Shown here in pieces: positions 55,203 through 63,197 of a stretch of DNA of 64,000 bases (its first letter is position 1; every line of letters starts with the position of its first letter). Under the pieces are notes generated by a model. That model saw only the letters and a list, made by a program, of their open reading frames with translations. It had not been told where the DNA came from and did not search any database. The stretch spans positions 1 through 64,000 of IMG/VR virus record IMGVR_UViG_3300030419_007436; one strand, given 5' to 3'. A program made the translations under genes and the position numbers. This DNA comes from a virus.

Positions 55203-56470
55203 GATATCTCCTTGATTTCCCAATTCTTATAGCCCTTTCTTTCTCCCCAAGAGCCCATTTCTTCGTAAACCATTGTAAATATTTCATCCCACTGTTTAGA
55301 AAAATCATTAAAATTATAATTTTCTATTACATGCTGGCGCCCTGCGGCGCCAAGCGCTCTTCGATCTTCTTCTTTCATATTATACATTTTTTCGAGCGCG
55401 GCGACGACGACATCTTCAGATAGTCGATCTTCATATATCCATGGAATATCTTGAGAACCAATAATCGCCTTAGATGTTGGTTCTAAACCAATGCCAAACC
55501 AATTTTCCCCATCCGTCACTTGTTCTTGTAAACCACCCGTCATATTTACAATGATTGGTGTTTCACAAGCTAAAGATTCAAGAGTTGCTAAACCAAATCC
55601 TTCAGCATCTGATATGTTGATAGTACAGTCTGCAATATTATACATAACAGCTAATGTTTCTGGGTCAACTTTCTGGCGAGAGAACAGTACTTCTCCGTTT
55701 GTTAAACCAAGCTCAGAAACTATTAATTCCAAATCTTGACCATGTTGATCTTTTGTATCTGTGTGCATTATTAAAACAGCATTTTCTTTACCAACTTTTT
55801 CCAAAAACTTTGCGTACCAATAAATTAAAGTACCACTTTGTTTTCTACGAGCGTTTCTATTGTTCCAAAAAAAGACGAACTTATTGGGGTCATAGTTATC
55901 TCCAAACGACCTTGATGCAAACTCTTTTACACGCTCTTCATCATATCTTTTATAAGAGTCAGTATCAACAGCGTGTGGTAAGTATACAGACTTTACATTT
56001 GGAGAGACTTTTTTAACAATATCATCAGTAACTTTTGATATTGTCACAATTAAATCGTTTGATTCATACCACTTTTTGTTATATGTTGGAAGAGGATAAT
56101 TGTCCCACACATGATAATATACCATCGGAACAAGTGGTCTAATTTCATTTTCTATTCCCCAAAGCCATGGCCAAAACCTAGGATCAGTCATAAACCATAA
56201 AATGTCGGGCCTTTCCTGTCGCACAATAGATCTTATCATATCTGGATTTCCATAACCTTCCACGGGAAGAGTAATCCAATCATCTTTCCATTCTTCTGTT
56301 TTTATCGGATTAAAATCAGGGTGGTGCATTGCGCCGCCTAAACTAAAAAATTTATATTTTCCAGTTTTAAGCATATTCTCTATAATATATCTTGTTTGGT
56401 TGCCAACGCCGGATGGCGCGAATGGCATATCACTAATAGTTAATATTTTAATTTTATTCGTGTCAGACAA
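55199..56470 (-). CDS. GT4-family glycosyltransferase (423 aa)
   Basis: This GT-B enzyme opens KIKILTISDMPFAPSGVGNQ and has VYLPHAVDTD, FFWNNRNARRKQSG and the GT4 donor motif SDAEGFGLATLESLACETP. The start is TTG at 56470 after GAGGG; the nearest ATG (residue 15) would remove the N-terminal strand. It is the first gene of the glycan cluster in transcription order, 9 bases after the nuclease gene. The donor sugar cannot be deduced. Confidence 0.93.
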   Translation of the reverse strand: MSDTNKIKILTISDMPFAPSGVGNQTRYIIENMLKTGKYKFFSLGGAMHHPDFNPIKTEEWKDDWITLPVEGYGNPDMIRSIVRQERPDILWFMTDPRFWPWLWGIENEIRPLVPMVYYHVWDNYPLPTYNKKWYESNDLIVTISKVTDDIVKKVSPNVKSVYLPHAVDTDSYKRYDEERVKEFASRSFGDNYDPNKFVFFWNNRNARRKQSGTLIYWYAKFLEKVGKENAVLIMHTDTKDQHGQDLELIVSELGLTNGEVLFSRQKVDPETLAVMYNIADCTINISDAEGFGLATLESLACETPIIVNMTGGLQEQVTDGENWFGIGLEPTSKAIIGSQDIPWIYEDRLSEDVVVAALEKMYNMKEEDRRALGAAGRQHVIENYNFNDFSKQWDEIFTMVYEEMGSWGERKGYKNWEIKEIS

Positions 56471-56479
56471 TTTTCCCTC

Positions 56480-57253
56480 TTATTTACAATGTTGTGTTTT
56501 ATAAAATTCGCAAAAACCAAATCTTGTTTGACAGCTTAAACGATTTTTAATATATTTTTTTCTTTTTAAATTATAAAGCGCCTTGTCTAATAATTTAAGA
56601 GCATTCTCAGTTTTTTTAACACCACTGGTAACTTTAAATATTTCTATATTATCTTTCTTGGCGGTGCGCTTTAAAAGGGCAAAGTGTGTAACAATATTTT
56701 TAGGATCTACGTCATGTTTTAATCCAAAAAAGTGTTTATATAATGTTAGTTGATATGTGGTCATTCTGTCGCTTTTTCTTCTAGTGTCCCATCCCCACGA
56801 ACACGTCTTCCAATCGATAATATGATATTTGCCGTCATCTGTTTTTAAGACTAAATCAACATATCCTTTAAAATCAAAATCATAATCTTTTATTGGTTCG
56901 AACAATTTTTCTTCTACAGAAATTAATTCATATTTACCAAAATTTTCTTTAAGTGACGGAAGTACTTTCTTAACCAACATACATCCTTGTACACGCATGT
57001 TAGAGATTAATGATTTATTTAATTCTAGGTCATCTGGTAGTTTTTTTAACTCTTCTAGAAATTCTTTCTGAAAGTGTTCCGGGGCATCTGATATGTTATT
57101 TTCAACTAACTGCTCACATGCTGAATGTACCGCAGTACCGAATGCAGTATGTTCGTTTCCTTTGAATCCACCAATTTCATCTAAATAAACGAGTTTATGT
57201 TTCCAACCACATTCATTCCATAACTTTAACTCAGAAAAAGATATGTGAGACAT
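56480..57253 (-). CDS. PD-(D/E)XK exonuclease with Fe-S cysteines (Cas4/AddB-like)
   Basis: The 257-aa protein has an N-terminal FSELKLWNECGWKHKLVY with Cys15, GTAVHSACEQL (His43), the catalytic strand GYVDLVLKTDD (D133) and IIDWKT (D147-x-K149), and a C-terminal cysteine set C241-x6-C248-x7-C256. This arrangement, one N-terminal and three C-terminal Cys around a RecB-type nuclease core, is the Cas4/AddB-type 4Fe-4S layout. It may process DNA ends in phage replication or recombination. The window contains no CRISPR array or cas genes, so a CRISPR role is not supported. It is one base from the next gene. Confidence 0.88.
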   Translation of the reverse strand: MSHISFSELKLWNECGWKHKLVYLDEIGGFKGNEHTAFGTAVHSACEQLVENNISDAPEHFQKEFLEELKKLPDDLELNKSLISNMRVQGCMLVKKVLPSLKENFGKYELISVEEKLFEPIKDYDFDFKGYVDLVLKTDDGKYHIIDWKTCSWGWDTRRKSDRMTTYQLTLYKHFFGLKHDVDPKNIVTHFALLKRTAKKDNIEIFKVTSGVKKTENALKLLDKALYNLKRKKYIKNRLSCQTRFGFCEFYKTQHCK

Positions 57254-57553
57254 TTATTCCTCTTCTTTAATAATTTTAGGAGCGCTTTTGGGGCGTCTCT
57301 TTGATGTCGTTTTTGTTTTTTTAATTTTTTCCACCGTTAAAATCCACGTTCCAGTAGAGCTTTCTGGGCTTATATAATTTGAAATCCTGTAGGGACCATC
57401 AGCTTCCTCAACAATATACAAGGGATGTTTCTTTTTAAATTTTTTAACAATCTCAGGTCTAGTAATTGATTTTTTTTGATCAGGTCTTGTTCCTTCATAA
57501 TCTAAAGATTCTGTAATTTTTACTGTTTTTTCATCGACAAATTCAATATTCAT
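57254..57553 (-). CDS. Small basic protein of unknown function (99 aa)
   Basis: The protein has an acidic N-terminal half and a Lys/Arg-rich C-terminal tail (KKTKTTSKRRPKSAPKI). It abuts the nuclease gene without gap and follows the metalloprotease gene by 2 bases. The basic tail suggests nucleic-acid contact. I do not recognise the fold and cannot assign a role. Confidence 0.7.
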   Translation of the reverse strand: MNIEFVDEKTVKITESLDYEGTRPDQKKSITRPEIVKKFKKKHPLYIVEEADGPYRISNYISPESSTGTWILTVEKIKKTKTTSKRRPKSAPKIIKEEE

Positions 57554-57555
57554 TT

Positions 57556-58257
57556 TTATTCTCCTTCTATATTATTATCATCTAATAAATTAGAAATTTT
57601 ATTATATAATATAGGACTTATTTTACGTAAATAGTCACTATCCCTAAGAAAAAAGTTTTCAAAACCATTTGCAAAATATTCATTTATACTTGTAATAGAG
57701 TATGGAGAGTAAAATAATCCCACTGTCAGGCTTGTCAAAGTTGGATACCCAACAATGTTGAACAGGTAATAATCTAGTTTTTTGTCGTATTCAATGTTAT
57801 TTAGTTGTTCTTCCGAGGGTTGATATCCCTCTTGTTCTAAATAATGATACAAAGTTTGTCTTTTTCCTCTAAATTCACTTTCTATGTCACCGTCTGAATA
57901 TAAATAACTTCCATATTTTTCTTCGACGGCATGCGCCAACTCGTGTATGATATCATCAATCATATCGTTTTCGTTGTCTTGTTCATTGGTTATATACAAG
58001 GCGCCATCTTTATATTTCGCGTTAAAAGGAAGGCTCTTATCTTTATTGAAATCATTAAATTTACCAATATATATTGCATCTACATTTTCAACAAAAGCTC
58101 TTGGTACAATATTCTCAATAGTTTCAATTACATAATCTAGATTAAATCCATAGGGGAGCACATCTTTTACAAAAACTAATTTGTCTCCATATATATGTTT
58201 TTCTCTACTGTTACTTTTTGCGCTTTTACTGCTTTCTAAAATATATTCAGTATTCAT
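57556..58257 (-). CDS. HExxH zinc metalloprotease-like protein
   Basis: The 233-aa product has MIDDIIHELAHAVEEKYG with H105-E106-L-A-H109, and INEYFANGFENFF where E193 could be the third metal ligand, the gluzincin pattern. No signal peptide is seen, so it acts in the cytoplasm if active. A long middle region with many Tyr and acidic residues precedes the second motif. Host-protein processing during infection is a guess. It lies between the 87-aa gene and the 99-aa basic gene in the small-gene group before the nuclease. Confidence 0.85.
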   Translation of the reverse strand: MNTEYILESSKSAKSNSREKHIYGDKLVFVKDVLPYGFNLDYVIETIENIVPRAFVENVDAIYIGKFNDFNKDKSLPFNAKYKDGALYITNEQDNENDMIDDIIHELAHAVEEKYGSYLYSDGDIESEFRGKRQTLYHYLEQEGYQPSEEQLNNIEYDKKLDYYLFNIVGYPTLTSLTVGLFYSPYSITSINEYFANGFENFFLRDSDYLRKISPILYNKISNLLDDNNIEGE

Positions 58258-58259
58258 TA

Positions 58260-58523
58260 TTAAATAAGACCATCCTTTCTCATCAACTTTTCTCCTTCAT
58301 CGACATCATTCATTGCTTGCTGATAGCCGCGGATAAAATTTTCTTCAGCAATTGGTAAAAGAAACTCCGGAAATTCTTCAGCTACAACTTTGATAATCAT
58401 TTCTACAGTTACTTCATCATCTTTTGGTGATAGTTTTTCTCCAACATATTCAACAAGCCAATTCTTCACTTCGGTGTCTGGTTCTACCGGCTTTAGAAGA
58501 TCCGGATTTTCATTTACATTCAT
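58260..58523 (-). CDS. Small acidic phage protein (87 aa), unknown
   Basis: The start chosen is the ATG at 58523 (MNVNENPDLLKPVEPD), one base after the previous stop, preceded by GGAG in GGTGGAGAAATAAA. The in-frame extension to 58595 would overlap the DoxX gene and has no ribosome site. The product is acidic and helical, with FLLPIAEENFIRGYQQAMND, a phrase I recall from hypothetical proteins in cyanophage-like genomes. Function is unknown. Confidence 0.78.
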   Translation of the reverse strand: MNVNENPDLLKPVEPDTEVKNWLVEYVGEKLSPKDDEVTVEMIIKVVAEEFPEFLLPIAEENFIRGYQQAMNDVDEGEKLMRKDGLI

Positions 58524-58524
58524 T

Positions 58525-58926
58525 TTATTTCTCCACCAAGACTGATAGTTTGCTGCGATTTTGCCACAACAAATGTGCATAAAGCACGGCAACAACGAGA
58601 GCTATAACTAGCCCAGTTGGATCTAAAAATGCATGAAAAGCCACCACATTAACTACTACGGGTGCCAAAGCTACAAGAGCTAAAGTTACGTATTTGCCCC
58701 ATAGTAAGAGAGCGCCACAAACTAATTCCACGCCTTTAAGTAGTGGAAAAAAATATGGTGCTGTGGCCAGGCCCACTAAAAATCCATGAGCCGTTTCTGC
58801 GGGAGTTGGTGAAGAAAACAGACTGAAAAATCCATTTAGTCCAAAAACAAAGAACACCAAACCCAATGCAACTCTAGAGCCGCTTTCCTTTAGGCTATCC
58901 AATAAATATAAAAGTTTAAATTTCAT
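58525..58926 (-). CDS. DoxX-like membrane protein
   Basis: The start is the ATG at 58926, which has AAGGAGG 9 bases upstream; an earlier ATG at 58959 lacks this. The 133-aa product has four hydrophobic segments (VALGLVFFVFGLNGFFSLF, YFFPLLKGVELVCGALLLW, LALVALAPVVVNVVAF, GLVIALVVAVLYAHLLW) with the DoxX-type arrangement. DoxX relatives are poorly defined membrane proteins, sometimes linked to redox or quinone functions. A promoter-like sequence lies directly upstream, so it may be expressed on its own early in infection. Confidence 0.88.
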   Translation of the reverse strand: MKFKLLYLLDSLKESGSRVALGLVFFVFGLNGFFSLFSSPTPAETAHGFLVGLATAPYFFPLLKGVELVCGALLLWGKYVTLALVALAPVVVNVVAFHAFLDPTGLVIALVVAVLYAHLLWQNRSKLSVLVEK

Positions 58927-58944
58927 AGTAAACTTCCTCCTTAA

Positions 58945-58973
58945 ATAATAAACCATCATATAATATTTGTCAA
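58945..58973 (-). promoter_or_regulatory. Sigma-70-type promoter upstream of DoxX gene
   Basis: On the minus strand TTGACA (58973-58968) is followed after 17 bases by TATTAT (58950-58945), a near-perfect sigma-70 pair in the gap between phoH and the DoxX gene. The predicted start would lie around 58938, which partly overlaps the Shine-Dalgarno (58942-58936); the leader would be very short. A host-type promoter here would put the DoxX gene and those after it under early expression. It is the strongest sigma-70-like element I saw in the window. Confidence 0.55.
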
Positions 58974-58979
58974 GTTATT

Positions 58980-60290
58980 TTAAAGTATTTTAGATGCTAG
59001 AGTTGCAACCTTTGATCTTTCGCCCTTTATTAACGTTACATGACCGGCCACGTCATAACTTTTAAACCTCTCTACTGCATATGCTAATCCATTAGAAGTT
59101 TCGTCTACATATACGTTATCTATTTGGTCTATATCTCCAGTTAATACCACTTTTGTGTTTTCTCCGACTCTAGTAATTATAGTCTTTAATTCATGCGCTG
59201 TCAAATTTTGGGCTTCATCAATTATAATAAACGCATTAGATATAGAGCGCCCCCTTATATATGTAAGCGCCTCTATTTCTATTGTTCCTTGTGCTATATA
59301 CATTCTCAAAGTTTCTTTATCGTTACCCATTAGATGGCGTAAATTGTCTTGAATTGGAGCCAGCCATGGAGTCATTTTTTCCTCCATTGTGCCAGGCAAA
59401 TATCCAATATCTTTTCCCATCGGCTGAATTGGCCTAGAAACTATTAATCTTTTAAATGGAGCTAACTTATCGCTCTCGACAACCTGAGCTAAACCAGAAG
59501 CTATAGCTAATAGGGTTTTTCCGCTACCAGCTTTACCAATCAAAGTTACGACTTTGACGTCGGGATCTAATAATAAATCTAATGAAAAATTTTGTTCTTT
59601 GTTTCTTGGCTTAACTCCCCATATTCCTTTTTTATATTCTCCATTAATTCTTTTCAAAGGTTTTGAGTAATCATAAAATCTAGCTAGTGCTGTTTTTTTA
59701 TCATTTGAACTAGAAACTAACATTACAAAATGATTAGGAAAGAGCTTAATATCTTCTTTTTCTAAATAAATCTTTTCGCCCGCGTAAAATTGATCTAATA
59801 TTTGATCATCAACCAAATGTGTTTTAAAGCCCGTATAAAGATTCTCTGTGTTTTTTATCACCTGATTTACAATAAAGTCTTGTGTTAATAGGCCCAAAGA
59901 ATCACATTTAACGCGCATGTTAATATCTCGTGATACTAATATTACTTTCCTGTTTGGATGAAGTTCTTTTTCTTCTAAAGCAACTGATATAATTTCATTG
60001 TCCGCAACAGACATGTCAAGCGATTGTGATGTGCTGGTTTTTACGTATACTAGGCCTTTTCCCTTATCTATTCTCACCCCCTTATAAAGGGAACCTTTTT
60101 CACGTAAATTATCCAGCGCTCGAATTAATCTTCTTGCATTAGAGCCGACACCATCTTGTCGCTTTTTGTGATTATCTACTTCTTCCAATACTTTAAAAGG
60201 AATAACGATATCATTGTTTTGATAAGAAGTTAAAGCATTAGCGTCCGTTAAATAAACACTAGTATCAAGGATATATATTTTTTTTGCCAT
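58980..60290 (-). CDS. phoH: PIN domain-PhoH family ATPase (PhoH2)
   Basis: Residues 1 to about 135 are a PIN ribonuclease-like domain (ILDTSVYLTDANAL, VIPFKVLEEVDNHK, DNEIISVAL). The rest is PhoH with Walker A G252-K-A-G-S-G-K258-T, RLIVSRPIQPMGKDIGYLPG, a Walker B strand FIIIDEAQNLT and VVLTGDIDQID. PhoH2 proteins are proposed RNA-acting helicase/nucleases, and phoH genes are very frequent in marine phages. It is divergent from the plus-strand pair across a 108-base gap. The domain order and length (436 aa) match bacterial PhoH2. Confidence 0.95.
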   Translation of the reverse strand: MAKKIYILDTSVYLTDANALTSYQNNDIVIPFKVLEEVDNHKKRQDGVGSNARRLIRALDNLREKGSLYKGVRIDKGKGLVYVKTSTSQSLDMSVADNEIISVALEEKELHPNRKVILVSRDINMRVKCDSLGLLTQDFIVNQVIKNTENLYTGFKTHLVDDQILDQFYAGEKIYLEKEDIKLFPNHFVMLVSSSNDKKTALARFYDYSKPLKRINGEYKKGIWGVKPRNKEQNFSLDLLLDPDVKVVTLIGKAGSGKTLLAIASGLAQVVESDKLAPFKRLIVSRPIQPMGKDIGYLPGTMEEKMTPWLAPIQDNLRHLMGNDKETLRMYIAQGTIEIEALTYIRGRSISNAFIIIDEAQNLTAHELKTIITRVGENTKVVLTGDIDQIDNVYVDETSNGLAYAVERFKSYDVAGHVTLIKGERSKVATLASKIL

Positions 60291-60316
60291 ACGTTTTTAT
60301 AAGCTAGCGCTTCATA

Positions 60317-60324
60317 TATAAATA
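60317..60324 (+). promoter_or_regulatory. T4-late-type promoter box (TATAAATA)
   Basis: The plus strand of the divergent gap 60291-60398 contains an exact TATAAATA about 75 bases upstream of the exported-protein pair. This is the T4 late consensus read by gp55, and a gp55 homologue is encoded in this window. The same octamer occurs by chance inside coding DNA (for example near 14669, 15662 and 57897), so orientation and intergenic placement carry the argument. The gap also holds an AT-rich inverted repeat around 60356-60376, of no clear function. Confidence 0.5.
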
Positions 60325-60398
60325 GTTCTTAGCAATTTAATATCAAAAAGAACCGATGTTTTATTTTTAAAAACATAGTTATTATAAGGCGGGCTCAT

Positions 60399-60854
60399 AT
60401 GAAAAATAAAATATTATTTATTTTAATGTTTATGTTTATACCATTAATTGCTGAAGCAAAAATTGTATTATGCAAAAAAACATGCTCGGAATTAAGGAAT
60501 GAACACATTGAACCGATAAAAGGTCTTATTTACGAATTGTCGCAGAGGCAGGGGGCCGAGACTAAAAAACAGTTTGCCATACATGCAGCTAAAACAATTG
60601 TTTGGATCGATAAGCTCCATAAAGATGAAAAAATCTATAATCTAGAAGATTATAAAAATGACGATAGAGCCAGCTTGGTTAATACGTGTATAAAATATAT
60701 AATTAGCGTTGTTAACGGACAAGAAGGCCTTCCAATAGATGAAACATTAAATAGATGGGGTTTAACTGGAAAAAGAGTTGTTGCAGAATATAAAGAAGAA
60801 ATAATAAAAAAACAAAAGGTTATAAAATGGAAATTGGAGTTGAGTAAAATATGA
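60399..60854 (+). CDS. Exported helical protein (151 aa)
   Basis: It is one of only two plus-strand genes. The N-terminus MKNKILFILMFMFIPLIAEA is a typical Sec signal peptide (cleavage probably after AEA), followed by KIVLCKKTCSELR with two Cys that may form a disulfide and a helical body rich in Lys and Glu. AAGGCGG precedes the ATG. It overlaps the protease gene as ATGA and is presumably co-translated. Periplasmic location is inferred from the signal peptide. No known family was recognised; it could be a protease partner, inhibitor or substrate. Confidence 0.82.
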   Translation: MKNKILFILMFMFIPLIAEAKIVLCKKTCSELRNEHIEPIKGLIYELSQRQGAETKKQFAIHAAKTIVWIDKLHKDEKIYNLEDYKNDDRASLVNTCIKYIISVVNGQEGLPIDETLNRWGLTGKRVVAEYKEEIIKKQKVIKWKLELSKI

Positions 60855-61603
60855 GATTTTTTATTTTATTAGCTTTATCTTTTGTAACTTTAACTTGCAG
60901 CACAACAAATAACTATAATAAAATTCCAGTTGCATATGATTATAGCGCTGAAAAAGTTGTCAAAAATCTTCCAAGAGATTCTTTCATACATATATCAGCA
61001 AAAGAATTCACACAATTTTGTTTTAATCAAGATGGAGAAAAATTTTGCATAAGTGTAGGGAGTCCCAAACATTCCACAGGTTCTGGTTTCGTTATTGGTG
61101 CAACTGTTAATGGAAGCTTGGTAATTACTGCAGCACACGTTTGCAATCCAAAACACAAAAGTATGCAAATAGAGTTTGTATTAACTGATTTAGATGGCAA
61201 TGAATATTCTGCACATGTTGTCGCCAGAGATAATGATAGAAAAAGTGATATATGTATGTTATATTCTGAAAAACTGACCAAGCCACCAGTAAAATTGGCG
61301 GTGCAAGGGCCGTTACCCGGGGCGAAACTCTATAATGTTGCGGCGCCCATGGGAATATTTAATAAAAACATGGTGCCAATATTAGAAGGTAGATATAATG
61401 GTGTTTCTTTCAGGGGGAGCGCCATGTATTCAATACCTGCGGCGCCTGGATCTTCCGGATCGATGGTTTTAAATGAAAATTTTGAATTAGTTGGGATGAT
61501 TCATTCTCTCCATATAAGATTCCCTAATGTAACTGTTGGTCCAAAATTTGAAATATTGAGTAAATTTATAAGAAAGAATAAAGTTAAATTTAATAAATTA
61601 TGA
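60851..61603 (+). CDS. Exported trypsin-like serine protease
   Basis: The product (250 aa) has a hydrophobic N-terminus ending VTLTC (Cys16, a weak lipobox). Its mature part has the chymotrypsin-fold triad: H96 in VITAAHVC, D133 in KSDICML and S202 in PGSSGS, with TGSGFVIG as the first strand. It would act in the periplasm or at the outer membrane. It is translationally coupled to the 151-aa protein and converges with the 108-aa minus-strand gene, overlapping it by 6 bases. A role in envelope remodelling, superinfection exclusion or lysis is possible. Confidence 0.9.
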   Translation: MRFFILLALSFVTLTCSTTNNYNKIPVAYDYSAEKVVKNLPRDSFIHISAKEFTQFCFNQDGEKFCISVGSPKHSTGSGFVIGATVNGSLVITAAHVCNPKHKSMQIEFVLTDLDGNEYSAHVVARDNDRKSDICMLYSEKLTKPPVKLAVQGPLPGAKLYNVAAPMGIFNKNMVPILEGRYNGVSFRGSAMYSIPAAPGSSGSMVLNENFELVGMIHSLHIRFPNVTVGPKFEILSKFIRKNKVKFNKL

Positions 61604-61924
61604 TTTCCACACTGTTTTACCAGAAGGTGTTTTAACATTCTTAAGAAATCTATGAATATTTAATATTGCCATAATATTGTCTTCTTCAAATCTATCTTGT
61701 ATATAATCTTCAGTTGTGCCTTTTACAAAATTACAACATCGTGCCACGTGGGAATCTATATCATCTTTTGTCGGTGTGTAAATCTTAAGATTGTGAACCA
61801 AATCAAAAATTTCTTTATTGTTTAAAAAAAAAGTTATTTTAATACCTTTGCTGCTGGTTGGTACACTTTGCGCTGTAATCATTATTTTATTTGGTTCACA
61901 GACATAGCGATGATGGTATTTCAT
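61598..61924 (-). CDS. Small protein of unknown function (108 aa)
   Basis: The protein opens MKYHHRYVCEPNKIMITAQS and is followed by a Lys-rich beta stretch and a helical C-terminus with HVARCCNF. Its end overlaps the end of the plus-strand protease gene by 6 bases, tail to tail, and its start is 2 bases after the GAPDH homologue. No known family is visible. Coding status is supported by the tight packing and the absence of an alternative frame. Confidence 0.72.
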   Translation of the reverse strand: MKYHHRYVCEPNKIMITAQSVPTSSKGIKITFFLNNKEIFDLVHNLKIYTPTKDDIDSHVARCCNFVKGTTEDYIQDRFEEDNIMAILNIHRFLKNVKTPSGKTVWKS

Positions 61925-61926
61925 TC

Positions 61927-62988
61927 TTATACCTCTGAAAATAAATAGTCATTGAACATCTTTATCTTCGAAGTATACTTCTTTCCATATATGCCATATA
62001 GTACTGCAGCTATGCTACTTAATAGAGAATTTCCATCCTGTGGTGTGAAACAAAATCCTACTATTCTTGTACCGTCTTTTACGCTGTGAGTGCTGATAGA
62101 TGGTATAGAAACAACAGTGTGATTAAATATTCTTCCATAATATCCATGATCACGACCAAAAGAAAATATCTTATTAGCTAAATTCTTATGAGTGAGTGCA
62201 ACATACGGGTTCTCTTTAAATTTATTGACAACCTTTTGTACATTTTCGTTACCTCTTACAACTACACTAAACCTAACTGTATGCATATATTGAGAATTTA
62301 CCTTCATTGCACTTGAATAAAGTGACAAATGTTTATAAAGTGTATTAAGCACTCTGGACGCGTCTGATGCATGGTGAGTGCCAAAAAGATTAACATTGTG
62401 GGCGCCCACTTCTGGGGAAGCAACAAAGCTGCCATTTTGGCTTATATCGTTTGCCCTTCTTATACAAACAAAATCAGCATCGACAATTCTATCAAATTTT
62501 GGAGACAAGCTTTTTAATACGCCACAAATATTATGTGTATTGCAGCTTACCACCTGAATGAAATTTGGTGTAGACCTAAGCAATGCATCATCATTAATGC
62601 CATATGCATATGGAAGACCGAAATTCTTTTCGCTCCCTTGGGCTATATATATTTTATTTTTTCTCTTTCTATAATATTTTTCTTTATTCTCATTTCCCGC
62701 GGGAGTACAATCAACAACAACATCACAAAGATCTAAAGCTGCCTCATAATTTAAAACTGGTTCATGTCCTAGGGATTGAAATTCTTCTACTTTGTCTGAA
62801 TCTACAACTAAATTAGCACCACGATTAATCATGCTATTTACTTTAGCAACTTCATCGACAAGCGGCGTTCTTTTATGAAAATATACATTAATTCCTAATT
62901 TTCTTTTAAAATCTGACAATAAGCCAATAAGAGGCTCTCCAATGGTGCCAGTGCCAACAACTAAAACGTTCTTTTTTGCTTTACTCAT
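61927..62988 (-). CDS. Type II (archaeal-type) glyceraldehyde-3-phosphate dehydrogenase homologue
   Basis: The 353-aa product has the Rossmann motif VVGTGTIGEPL (G12-T-G-T-I-G17), VVDCTPAGNENK, YIAQGSEKN, and VVSCNTHNICG with Cys149 in the place of the catalytic cysteine, then FVCIRRANDISQNG and GAHNV. These match phosphorylating type II GAPDH, the form typical of archaea, rather than the common type I enzyme. The N-terminal half is better conserved than the C-terminal half, so altered substrate use is possible. It could divert host carbon or supply NAD(P)H. It overlaps the 70-aa gene by 4 bases. Confidence 0.88.
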   Translation of the reverse strand: MSKAKKNVLVVGTGTIGEPLIGLLSDFKRKLGINVYFHKRTPLVDEVAKVNSMINRGANLVVDSDKVEEFQSLGHEPVLNYEAALDLCDVVVDCTPAGNENKEKYYRKRKNKIYIAQGSEKNFGLPYAYGINDDALLRSTPNFIQVVSCNTHNICGVLKSLSPKFDRIVDADFVCIRRANDISQNGSFVASPEVGAHNVNLFGTHHASDASRVLNTLYKHLSLYSSAMKVNSQYMHTVRFSVVVRGNENVQKVVNKFKENPYVALTHKNLANKIFSFGRDHGYYGRIFNHTVVSIPSISTHSVKDGTRIVGFCFTPQDGNSLLSSIAAVLYGIYGKKYTSKIKMFNDYLFSEV

Positions 62989-63197
62989 AATACATTAATA
63001 GCCTTTACATTATTTGGGGAAATAAATTTCATTTTTTTATTTTTATTCTTTTTATCTGCCAGTGTTAAATATTGATTAGTATTCCAAGACAAATATTCTA
63101 TATCTTCAATAAGAAAAAGCCTGTTATTATATTTAACAGTACTTCCAACAAAAACTTTATTCTTGTGCATATCTAGCGCGTATCTTCTTGTTGTCAT
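62985..63197 (-). CDS. Small beta-type protein (70 aa)
   Basis: I start at the ATG at 63197 (MTTRRYALDMHKNKVFVG), which has AGAAGG upstream; a longer frame from 63269 would overlap more of the previous gene. The body (STVKYNNRLFLIEDIEYLSW, then YLTLADKKNKN) looks like a small SH3-like barrel. It overlaps the 88-aa gene by 41 bases and the GAPDH gene by 4 bases. No function can be assigned. Confidence 0.68.
   Translation of the reverse strand: MTTRRYALDMHKNKVFVGSTVKYNNRLFLIEDIEYLSWNTNQYLTLADKKNKNKKMKFISPNNVKAINVL

Noticed and set aside
56480-57253. Cas4-like nuclease as sign of a CRISPR system
   Set aside because: No repeat-spacer array or other cas gene is seen anywhere in the window.
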